A stretch of DNA of 64,000 bases from Tethya wilhelma (taxonomy: Eukaryota > Porifera > Demospongiae > Tethyida > Tethyidae): NCBI GenBank assembly GCA_964030475.1, contig CAXIPT010000013.1, positions 461,408 through 525,407 on the forward strand, read 5' to 3'. Positions within the stretch are counted from its first letter, which is position 1, and each line of letters starts with the position of its first letter. Positions 53,523 through 64,000 of this stretch are shown here, piece after piece. A program made the translations under genes and the position numbers. The notes beneath the pieces were generated by a model. The model was given only the letters and a program-made list of their open reading frames with translations, had not been told where the DNA came from and did no database searches.

Positions 53523-56500
53523 CACTAGCCTCGTTCAAAAGCCTCCCCTATAGAACTAAATCCACACTTGGAAGGCCTAGGCATGGGGCTAATACTCCTC
53601 CTACTGTATTTTAAATTCCAATGGCAAAAAGTGCTATAAATTGATCAGAACTGTACATTTCATCATGTCTCTACACTTGGTCAGTTAAGGACCGACAGTG
53701 GTATGCCCTAATTTAGTCCTTACATCAAGTATGGCATGAGAAGTGGTGTGAACTTCACATTGCTGACCACTGGGTTGATGAGCAAGAGCTGGTGACCAGT
53801 GTCATGTTCATTCACTTCCTTTCTGACTTCCTGGTTGGGTGGACTATTGACTTGGAATTTCCAACTGTGGCTTGGTTCTACATAGCTAAGAGCTGCAATT
53901 TCAGTTTCCATGGCACAGAGACAGAGACAGAGAGAGAGAGAGAGACAGAGAGAGAGGATTGGGAGTGGGAAGCAAGAAAAACACATGCAATATGTTCTCG
54001 TGTTCTCCATTCTGATGAAGTTAGCTTGACTGTATGATTTTATGATGATATTCACGATTTGAAACCCTCAGGTATTTGAGCAGTTGTTCTATGTAGTAAG
54101 TTCTAGCCTCACTATGCCATTGGCAAAGCCTGCAACCACCAAAGACATGTGCTTGAAAGGAATCATATTGCCTACTTGTGTGCATGTGTTTATGTGTCTG
54201 AGCCTCTACAATGTGGTAGTGACAATATCGGCTGTTCTTTCAAAACAGATTCCTTCACGATGTTCTGTTTCAGTCCCCAACTAAAGTCGTTAAACTATTC
54301 CTCCTTCTAAACTCGTTACAATCCTTCCTCCAATCTTCTCCACATCCTCTCAGAGAGTCAACTTTACCACAAACAATGCACCACTGTTATCGATAGTCTG
54401 AAAATTGAAAATTAGCGCTCCCGGTCACGCGCACATGCACTCTCACTCACGTACCCTCTGAGTGTATGACCATATCCTGTGCACCCAGGCTGAGGGTAGA
54501 CAGCAGCTCTAATTGGTCTCTATGGTTTCTTTGAGTCAAGTCAACAATGACATCACGGTAACAGCAGCAGCTGGTTTCACTGGCTCCCTTTGAATGAATG
54601 CTGTCCGCTCTATGTACCCAGTCCACCGGGCTCCATACGTCCACTGGATTCAATGGTGGATGGCTCAAGTCCTACAAATTAAAGGAGGACTTTCTCTTCC
54701 ATTACCATAGAGACAGTTTTGACACCAAGTTGATTGATAGTCGGGAGTGTAGTAAACAAAACTACCACACCACACCTCTCTTTTGTTTTATCATTGTTGT
54801 TTCAATGATGGTAATAATAAGGGACTTCTTTTCCTGGTGGCTTGTGATAACCTAGCAGCTGCTAGCATGTGTCTTTCCTCATAATACTCTAACTGGAGGA
54901 AATAGCTCCCCACTTGTTATTCACAAGTCATTAATTCTTTAAATTTCTAGTTGATTAGTATCAGTCCCTTATATATATATGCCCTTACACACTCACACCT
55001 GCCTGAGTGTAAGAGTGTACTATATATATCAGTGTTGTACATATCCCACCCTCAGCTCAAGTGTTTCACAAGTGTCTCTCCCTCTCTCCTAAGTGGCTGA
55101 CTGGCTAGGTGGTGATATCATTAGTCCTTCTCCAAGCCACTTGTCTTTCCTCTGGTTTTCCTGCCATGAAATAATTCAAGTCATCTTTTCTTATGCAATG
55201 ATCTCTCTGTCTCAACAACGCCTTGCAGCTGTACTTCCTGTGGTGGTGTCATTATACCTTACAACTATAGTATAGTATTCCAAGTACATAGGACATGCAT
55301 GCAGCTATGATACTCAGCTATTTACTTCAAACACCTTTGAACTGAAAGATGAAAACATTGAAGCAAAAGTTCTCCAAAACGAGTTCTTTTTGTACTACCG
55401 TACAACCAACTAGAGTTGCTGTATAACAGTCGATGCATGTGGGATTGCCAAGTGAATTTTTACAAGTCTTCCCATTAGCATCCATACACGTATGCAGCTA
55501 GGCATTTTAACTATTTGTCCGTATATAATAGTATATAACTGTCACAGTGCATGCTTGTTTGAAAGGCATGCAGTAGTTTGCTTTCAAGCTATAAACAAGA
55601 AACTGTTTAAGTTTGTGTACTAATTGTTATGCTTAACAATGTCAACTGTTACTAAGCTTCTTTGAATTTTTAGACGATGAACTGTCCTATTTTGATTTTA
55701 TTTTTGGCTTCACTTAACTCTCAAGTTTCTCGCACTCTTTGTGGATTCTCTCACCGCTGCGTCCCACCCTTCCTCCTTATTTGTGTGACCTGCTAACACA
55801 ACAACATAACCCATGCAATCGGTATTCTTGTTTACGTGGGACCCAGGCTGGCTGTTACTTCATTGTTATGTTAAACTTTATGTCATCTTTAGCTCATGCG
55901 ATCTTTCCAGTCAACACACACATACACAGTGCATGCTTATATACAGTATATATTCAACCAAGGAAGGAAGGTTGCATGTGGATTCAATTCATCCTCTCTC
56001 TCTCATTCTCATTGCTATATTATCACGTTAGTTTTGTGTTGCTATTATGTTTGAGTGGACGAAAAGTCTTGTTGCTATAGAGCTTGTGCATGCAGCTTCA
56101 CTGATGTGGACACTTTTTGAGTTTTATTTGAAGCCTATGAGAAATGCTAATACTCTTTGATATTCTAGCACAAAGTGTGCATGTGTTGTCAAAACACTTC
56201 TGTGAAAGGTCTCCTCTACTCAATCTATCTATCCCACAATACAGCAGAGAACTTCCCCTCTCTCTTTCTATAGCTGCATGTACTTGCATGTATTGTACAT
56301 GTACATGCATGTGACTGCATGGTACATGTATCCCTTGCTCTGCACTTGTTGTTGCTAGGACGTGGTGTCTCCGATCTCAAGCTGGTAGCTATCACGTGCA
56401 TCCTTCTTTAAATATGTTAACAACGTTTACAAGAGAGCAGGATGTGGGGACTACTTTGTATGTGTTTGCTTGTAGCTCTTCAAAAACCACAGCACCATGT

Positions 56501-57304
56501 GTGTCCCTGGCAGTGGTATGTGAATGGTGCATGGGTAACACTCCTCTATAGCTTCTGATGGGAAATCGTAGTGTATCGTTATCACATCACATCTCCTTAT
56601 AATTCTACAACCAGGAGAAACGAAGCCAACTTGACTAGTTCTCTCTGCATGCATTCTTGCTTGCATGACCTGCAGCAGTAGCTCTTTCTCTTATCTCTGA
56701 ACTTCACACTGTGGCTACCCTTTTGGTGTTTGCTAATTTGCCACGTAACAATGGCCAAAGCATACTTCAAACAACATGTCTGTCCTTGGTATTTAAGATG
56801 TCTGCAGTCTCAGACAGCCAGTTCAGGGTTGAACAAGCTTCTCAAGTTGCTTTCAGTAGCCTAAAGCGTTGGTTTTCCCCTTTCATTGAAGTGCCTTGTT
56901 GTTGTTGTTGTTGTTGTTGTTGTTATTGTAGTGTGTTGTTGGTTGCTTTCATTGTCACAGCTAGAGCTATGATAATCCAATTGTGCTGTATGTATAAGTA
57001 TATTATCATACTTGCATTGTTTGAGTGAGGGACTCTCCTGCCAGCTATGTGGAGTATGCAAACAGGAAGACGGATAAAGTTTTTGAGGTCTGTGTTTTCT
57101 GTTTTGTTGAACACCCAAACATTTCTGTGGTTGGGTTGTTTAGATGAGAAAACTACACAACTACATTAGGTTAGTCCTACCATATATTGAAATCGACTGC
57201 AGTATAAGTACTAATTACCTCCTGGACAGTATGGCCGGCTCCTATGCACACAGATTGTGCAATCAAAGAGGGACTTCCTCCGTATGGCATCCCATGCTGT
57301 TCCA

Positions 57305-57343
<39 letters not shown>

Positions 57344-57726
57344 GTGTGTCTCTCAGACTACACTAATGAGTCCATTGTTCTCGTCTGCCCACATGCATCA
57401 CTCTGCTCTTTTCTGGAGCCTCCTTCCATCCTTTCTTGCTAATGGGGAAAGGATGGATGTACTCTTTGGCCTTTTTACTGCATCATCATTTTATGTATGT
57501 CCTATGCTTGATGGGGCTCTGTTTGAACTGCTGTGTGCAGTATTGGGCATTGGGTATGAGGTATATAGATGCGTATATACTGTAAATATTCCTTTGATTG
57601 TTTCACTGCACTTAGTGTACATGTGTGCATGGAGCCTTCCTTTTGGCCTTGTATGTGTCTCATTGTATGGTATAGCACATGCAGTACACAATATCTAGCT
57701 GTGAATGCCTGTCCTTTTGTGCATTT

Positions 57727-57785
<59 letters not shown>
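53486..57785. other. Gene-poor stretch downstream of the last resolved CEP162 exon
   Basis: No exon with clear homology was found. A 24-nt candidate exon (CAG at 54070, then VFEQLFYV, then GTAAGT at 54095) has good borders but no recognisable sequence. Two minus-strand frames (53720-53920, about 54450-54600) look faintly protein-like with usable splice sites, without homology. A (TTG)n run is at 56897-56922 and (TC)n at 57308-57339. Confidence 0.45.
57727..57785. repeat. (TC)n tract at left edge of the gap
   Basis: CCCCCCCC followed by TC dinucleotides up to the first N. Confidence 0.9.
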
Positions 57786-58652
57786 NNNNNNNNNNNNNNN
57801 NNNNNNNNNNNNNNNNNNNNNNNNNNNNNNNNNNNNNNNNNNNNNNNNNNNNNNNNNNNNNNNNNNNNNNNNNNNNNNNNNNNNNNNNNNNNNNNNNNNN
57901 NNNNNNNNNNNNNNNNNNNNNNNNNNNNNNNNNNNNNNNNNNNNNNNNNNNNNNNNNNNNNNNNNNNNNNNNNNNNNNNNNNNNNNNNNNNNNNNNNNNN
58001 NNNNNNNNNNNNNNNNNNNNNNNNNNNNNNNNNNNNNNNNNNNNNNNNNNNNNNNNNNNNNNNNNNNNNNNNNNNNNNNNNNNNNNNNNNNNNNNNNNNN
58101 NNNNNNNNNNNNNNNNNNNNNNNNNNNNNNNNNNNNNNNNNNNNNNNNNNNNNNNNNNNNNNNNNNNNNNNNNNNNNNNNNNNNNNNNNNNNNNNNNNNN
58201 NNNNNNNNNNNNNNNNNNNNNNNNNNNNNNNNNNNNNNNNNNNNNNNNNNNNNNNNNNNNNNNNNNNNNNNNNNNNNNNNNNNNNNNNNNNNNNNNNNNN
58301 NNNNNNNNNNNNNNNNNNNNNNNNNNNNNNNNNNNNNNNNNNNNNNNNNNNNNNNNNNNNNNNNNNNNNNNNNNNNNNNNNNNNNNNNNNNNNNNNNNNN
58401 NNNNNNNNNNNNNNNNNNNNNNNNNNNNNNNNNNNNNNNNNNNNNNNNNNNNNNNNNNNNNNNNNNNNNNNNNNNNNNNNNNNNNNNNNNNNNNNNNNNN
58501 NNNNNNNNNNNNNNNNNNNNNNNNNNNNNNNNNNNNNNNNNNNNNNNNNNNNNNNNNNNNNNNNNNNNNNNNNNNNNNNNNNNNNNNNNNNNNNNNNNNN
58601 NNNNNNNNNNNNNNNNNNNNNNNNNNNNNNNNNNNNNNNNNNNNNNNNNNNN
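57786..58652. other. Assembly gap, 867 N
   Basis: Run of N bounded by (TC)n on the left and (TG)n on the right. The sequence failed inside compound microsatellites. Missing C-terminal CEP162 exons could be here. Confidence 1.

Positions 58653-58735
<83 letters not shown>
58653..58735. repeat. (TG)n tract at right edge of the gap
   Basis: 83 bp of TG dinucleotides immediately after the last N. Confidence 0.95.
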
Positions 58736-58740
<5 letters not shown>

Positions 58741-59465
58741 ATTATTTATATATTATGTTCTTTATGCCTCAACAGCACTAATAGATTAAATTCCTTTCCT
58801 TATCTCTCTCTTACTTTGACTAGTTTCAGCAATGTTAGCATAGAAACTGAAAACTGACTTTATTTCGTATTTCTTTGTGGCATCAATTCTTATTCTACTA
58901 TCGATACCACTTTTGCTCAGTGAATACTTCCTGATCTTAATTCATAGAAGTAGTGTCATAGTCTAATAATTTTATTTGTTACCGCATGCCACGTGTAGAT
59001 CACGCCATTGCTTATATGCGGTTATACATTCCATGCTCAATCGTGTCAAAGCCATCAGTGAACTCTTCATACCATGCTGTCTCTAGATAGACACAAAACT
59101 CACAGAATTCGATTGCTATTCTCAAAACGATTAAAAATCCGGTAATAACTTAGATGACTATAATTGCTAGTGTTTGTGTAGTAAACAGACTATGTAACCT
59201 AATAGCATTGATGGTTAAAAACTATAATTAGTGGCATTGAGGAATTTTGGAGTATTGTACAATGAAAGAAGTGGAGTAACGAAGTTATACTGTTCATTGT
59301 AGTCTTTGTGTCTGACTAAAAATCAATATTAAGAAAGGTTAAAAAAAATCTTACATACATAGTAGAAAAGCTATATATAAGATGTGCACAAACCAACAAT
59401 AACTAGTCAATAATTAATAATGACAATAAGCAGTGTGAATTAATTGGAGACTAGTACTGTTCATT
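58736..59465. other. Intergenic, nothing recognised
   Basis: AT-rich sequence between the gap and the 3' end of CYB5R4. No exon, RNA or transposon ends seen. Confidence 0.5.
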
Positions 59466-62400
59466 TCATGTAAAACAGTGGATGCTCTCCTCAGGATAGT
59501 CCATGTCAAGGAGGTAACTGTACCAGAGAGAAAAAGAGAGAAAAATCAGTCAAAATTGTCTGCAGATATCATCTTAGCTACTTGTTTAAGGCACACAGAT
59601 ATGCATGATTATATTTTGAAATGATTTGCTCCAACTTACTTGCTGATGGCTGTAGTGAATGGCGACGGTCCGCACACACACACTAGGGATTTCCTGCGGC
59701 TGCTTGTGGTCTCTTCACATGCTGAAGGAAGGTGCTCCTTCAGTAGAGTGCTATCGATGCGACCCTTTGAACCAGGCCAGCTCTCAGTGGCAGAGGAGAG
59801 GATGTGCTTGAGATGAAACCTGCAGAGAGCGAGAGCAAGAGAATTTCACAGTAGTGTTTACTACCTAGCATCCCACAAAGAGGGTGCATGCATGTGTGGG
59901 TTTGCCATGGCGATCCAATTGAAATAGTTTTGGAGAACAGCGGGAGGGAGTGATTGATTATTTTATGTGAAAGTTATGAAGTGCTACAAATATATCTCAG
60001 TTATGTGGAGGTTTGGTCACGTTAATGCAGTGGGTGGGTCAAACCTATAGGCCTTGCTCATGCATGAGCACATTGAAAAGCTATGAGTAACTTGAGATGC
60101 CATTTTATTAATTTGGCAATTGGGGACTTATGACAACAAATGGAAGACAAGTATGCAGACACACGCTATTGTTTTGGTGATAGTTACTCTACAATGGCAC
60201 AAACGAAAAGAGATACAATAAATATTTATTGCTGCTTTAGTTGCTTGCATGCATGCCAGTCTATTGTTCGTATTTCACTAGCTCCCCATGTGTGTGCATG
60301 TATGTAATTGTGTACTCATAAGATTATGGTAAGTGTTGATTTATATTCTCACCTATCTTGGGCTGATTTCGATAGTTGATCCAGTTCACTCTTCCACAAG
60401 ATATCTTCTTCTGTTTTGTTGGCAAAGAGGAGTTTTGTTTTACAGTGTCCATCCGGTACACTCAGGGCTTCGCTGAGAACTCTAACCATTGGTGTAAAGC
60501 CTGCAAGAAGAAGATACAAGAACACACACCTTATCAAAACACCATTAAGTCTTTATCACTGTGTGTATATACATGGAGCATTCTTGCCACTACAATGTAA
60601 ACTGTTTCTATAGCAACTGTTTTCCCCTCATCTTCATTGACATCACAAGTTGCCTTATTCATCTGAGAAATTGTAATTTTTATGACTTTTTTTTAGCCTT
60701 TTTCTTAACAACCCATTTCACCCCTGACCTCTGTAGACCGCAAACAATGAGACTGGTTGTGACCTATGCATGATTTAGTGTTGAGATCATCCTTCACCAG
60801 GCCATGTATAGTGTCAAGTACAGCAAAATGAAGATGCTACTAGGAAAACAACATGCTTGCACTAACTAACGTCACAAACTCAACCTTAAAAATAATATTA
60901 TTGTCCTGCTCATAATAAAGTTAGCTTAGCTCAACGAGGAAAAAGGGCTTCCAAGATTGTTTGTGACTCAAGCTAAGTGTTTACTTCAAAATGATGACAA
61001 GACAATATATTGTATCAATTAAACTTTAAATAGGTCCATTCTTACAGCTACTATTCTACCTCAACTAATATTTCACATACAACAATATCATGTATGCAAG
61101 GTTGCAACTTATTCTATTATTTATAAACAATCCTCCTACCTGATCCAGCAGCCACCAGCAAGACATCTGTGGTTTGGGCAAGACGGGATGCATCGAATGT
61201 GCCTTCAGAATCACTCATTAAGACTTGATCACCTGCAAATTGCAGAACAGACAGAGAGAGAATGAAATAATGCACAACAAACAGGCATAACAGCTTTGAT
61301 TGTTATGTACTGGTGATTGTTACAAATTCCTTACCAATTTTGAGCTTTTCGAGGTAGCTGGACATCTTTCCATTCTTGTAAAGTTTTATCATCATCTGAA
61401 CCGTTTCCCTGGACGAGAGTTGTGCCTGAGGCTGTCTGTTGCTAGCCTCCACAAAAGAGCCGACTGGTGTGTAATCTCTCTCCACCTCTTCCCCGTCAAT
61501 ATTAGCCCTGAGGGTGACGTGATGTCCGGTTGGGACTTCAAGGTAGGAGCCTGCTTTCAGTCGAAGGGTGAACAACTTGGTATCGTAGGTTACGGTCTTG
61601 ATGGAGTCTACTGAACAGAGTCGATACTTTGGATCTGTTGTGAGTGTGTTCATATAGTGTGCAGATGTGTAAAGGTACCCTAATTCTATAATAGTATGTC
61701 CTATAGTTCCATCCTATATATCTCTATAAGTACGTGTAATACAATTATATGTACACTCTTGTACTGTAACAGGTTGTAGTACTGGCTGGCATTTGTGCCT
61801 GTAGCTCAGCCAGGAATCATTTGTCCAACACTTCTAGGATCTTTTGTAATTTGAGAGTCCCCAAACTAACCCACCCAGATTCAAGCACAATGAGACTACC
61901 CACCAATCAAATTAGGCCAACATCTAAAGGAAGTGCAGCACTTGTGAGCCCAACTCACTTTGTGAGACAAATCAAACTAAAGAGGGAATTGAAACAAGTA
62001 GCGTACAAGCAGCGTCTAGAAAATGGGATGCAGGCAAAAAGAGTAGTCACAGATCAAAGAATGTGTTGGAATGGGTCGGCCCATATATGCATGCAACACA
62101 GTTGAGATAAGCTCACTATTGGACCTGCCAAGCTAATCAGAAAATTGCATTATATAATGAAGAGCACGCCCCTGTGCACTCACCTCGTCTATTTTTGGCA
62201 ACAATGTGACGATATTCAAAGGAACCAATGTCTTCCCACTGCTCCTGGTTGGCCTCCTTCTTCAAGGAGATCTCAACTCTACCAGCATTCACACTCACTG
62301 GGTAGGGAAAGAGAGAAAGACTATAGATCATGCATATGTATTGATATTTCACTGATATGTATTGCTATTTTCATGCAATGAATAGCTGAGTCTATTTACC

Positions 62401-63827
62401 TTGTGAGCTGACAACTGTGTGAGGCATTTCTGAAAGTAAAAATGTGTGTGTGTTCAATTGGAGAGAAAGAAATTTAATAATGATGATGATGACACAATAA
62501 CCACTCAGTACAGTGCAGGTTAATTAGTTTTGTGGTTTTGTGGTTACTAGGCAACTGAGTTGGAACCCAATGACAACATAGGAAGGAATATAGTTGACAT
62601 TATCAACCCTAAAGCCAAGCATGAACCAAAGTCTGAATTGTCAAGGAAGACAATTCGTGTACAAAGTAGAACATGCACCACGGCTTCAATAAAAGCATGA
62701 TGTCGTACATGATGTGTTCAGGTCTTGTCTATTTGACTTACCTAGCTTCATTTCGTAGACCCAGTCATTGATGAAGACAGATGCTTCAAGCGACTTTCCA
62801 TCCACATCCACCACAACATCTGAAGTCTTCACCATCTGCATAAGAGGAATTCAATTTGCATTAATTATTGGGAGTAATCCCCTATAATTATATGAGTGCC
62901 AGCTGTATGAAGTTATGCACTGAAGCAATTAAACAAATTACTATGCAATTCATTTAAAAAGGATTTCCTGTTCAGTATTCACAGACCATTTATGCAAATA
63001 GTATTAAAATTCTTGGTATTATTTTAGCTATGATTTTACTTACAGCTGAGTGTGTGTTCACATGAATATTGATCGACCTTTCGCTCTCTGTCCAACCAAA
63101 CCTGTTTGAAACAAGAATGTCAAGCATTAAATAGCGATGTTTAATTCTTGTCCACCCTATTAACACACATTGTTGTGGGACACACAATGAGAACACACAA
63201 CTGATACTTCAAAGGAAACTTCAAAGTTACAAAGTAGAGGCAAATTAAAATAGAAAAATGAAAATTTGTTTGTTTTTTTATTTAGGCGTTGCTCCCTATC
63301 TACAGACTGGAGAGCCTGGGTGGGTCTCTATGAGTCAGAACAATAGCATTTCTGAACTGAAAAAATGCACATCTTTTTTGCATTGATTGTAATTATGTTA
63401 GATTAAGGTCGATCAAAAGAAACACATCGAGATCAAGCTCTAGACAGTGGACTCCCTTTCAGCCCAGCTGACTATAGGCTTTACCATCCTATCGTTTAAA
63501 AAACCGACAGCTATTTTAATAAGTGTATTTATAAAACACTTAATTTATTTATTATTCATACCTCAATGGTTTTACTTAACGAGTTGATCATTACTATCAT
63601 GCCATTCTCACCAATATCAATTAACTACATTAAAAATTGCAATACTTACTTTGGATTAGGCCTTGAGGCGTCTGAATTCTTTCTCGTCCTGAGGGCAGGT
63701 ACAATGAGTGCGGGGCGAGTGTCCTCTGCTGCTTGCCTTTCATCTTTCTCGATTGGTTTCTTTGGCAGTTCGAGAATGAGCGGCTTGCTGGGACTCTCGG
63801 GAGAGACTTGACGAACACCATCGGGCT
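59466..63827 (-). CDS. CYB5R4: Cytochrome b5 reductase 4 (NCB5OR), 5' end outside window
   Basis: Ten exons on the minus strand, all in phase: 63650-63827, 63044-63101, 62742-62835, 62400-62429, 62184-62297, 61335-61634, 61140-61232, 60353-60500, 59640-59819 and 59466-59517. The first visible exon encodes a proline-rich linker. Next comes a CS domain (FGWTESERSINIHVNTHSA, VEISLKKE), then the b5-reductase module: FAD-binding RDYTPV (in place of RxYTPxS), the G-rich VLLVAAGSGFTPM, KLLFANKTEEDILWKSELD, VCVCGPSPF, and the end EESIHCFT. Human CYB5R4 has the same b5-CS-reductase order, a soluble fusion that transfers electrons from NAD(P)H and is linked to lipid desaturation and ER stress. The cytochrome b5 haem domain should be encoded just right of 64000; it is not seen here. 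The order of domains distinguishes it from CYB5R1-3. Confidence 0.93.
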
Positions 63828-63889
63828 CTGTGTGGTTGGAGAGAGAGGGAAAGGAAGATGAATATCATTCTATAGGTATGGAGACTGAA

Positions 63890-63965
63890 AGGCAGCTGTG
63901 GCTAGAGTATTTGATTCATGTTAGGCTTCTTCATCTCATTGTGGGCTCCAGCCACAGGAAAGGGA
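63890..63965 (+). mobile_element. Possible tRNA-like SINE remnant
   Basis: GTGGCTAGAGTATTTGATTC resembles an A-box region, and GTGGGCTCCAGCCACAGG a degenerate B box about 45 bases on. The first 12 bases also match the end of the MITE at 8939-9106, which may be chance. Lies in the intron upstream of the first visible CYB5R4 exon. Confidence 0.3.
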
Positions 63966-64000
63966 CATGAAAGAGAGCTCAATACAAGATGGAAACAGTC

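Noticed and set aside
54084..54284. Terminal CEP162 exon starting VFEQLFYV
   Set aside because: Good acceptor and GTAAGT donor, but the sequence lacks coiled-coil character and homology; kept only as a remark.
57569..58857. Open frames of 350-390 codons across the gap
   Set aside because: They consist of N and microsatellite sequence.
63898..63910. Third copy of the 168-bp MITE
   Set aside because: Only about 12-15 bases match the TIR and no matching second end is found; a tRNA-like remnant or chance fits better.

Overview
This is eukaryotic nuclear DNA from an animal: short GT-AG introns, no operons, and metazoan gene families (ERM protein, p190-type RhoGAP, LRRK/Roco kinase, TRAPPC3, POT1, CEP162, ARL6/BBS3, PACRG). 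Small introns, genes nested in introns, very abundant (CA)n/(CT)n microsatellites and an intronless multi-pass membrane protein of a kind I associate with sponges suggest an early-branching metazoan, most likely a demosponge. That last step is inference, because no species marker was found.

Layout, left to right. 1-2511: non-coding, with a long direct repeat that looks like two unmerged haplotypes. 2708-3879 (-): N-terminal exon of a p190 RhoGAP-like GTPase. 4148-5145 (-) TRAPPC3 lies head to head with 5315-7772 (+) POT1. 8107-9450 (-) PACRG, followed after a single N by a second, 3'-truncated PACRG copy (9583-10652) that is probably the other allele; a 168-bp transposon with target-site duplication is present in only one copy. 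11156-15374 (-) ezrin/radixin/moesin lies head to head with 15725-16944 (+) ARL6. 17542-37097 (-) is a complete 27-exon LRRK (ANK-LRR-Roc-COR-kinase-WD40, about 2867 aa), with an intronless membrane-protein gene (28181-29959, +) nested in an intron. 37338-39368 (-) NOP2 lies head to head with an unrecognised small gene (39523-40247, +). 40481-42168 (-) SYF2 lies head to head with 42378 to at least 53485 (+) CEP162. CEP162 introns carry an intron-containing tRNA-Tyr gene and an 8-helix membrane-protein gene, both antisense. 53486-59465 is essentially gene-free and holds an 867-base gap. 59466-63827 (-) is CYB5R4, cut by the right edge of the window.

Common themes. Four gene pairs share short head-to-head promoters (about 155-350 bp between start codons). 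Three genes are ciliary (PACRG, ARL6, CEP162), and RFX-type X-box motifs lie just upstream of the PACRG and ARL6 start codons. Five terminal-inverted-repeat elements of four families sit in introns. Many microsatellites end exactly at a 3' splice site, where they act as polypyrimidine tract or acceptor. Exon models were made by hand from conserved protein sequence and splice-site phase. All complete models keep reading frame throughout.
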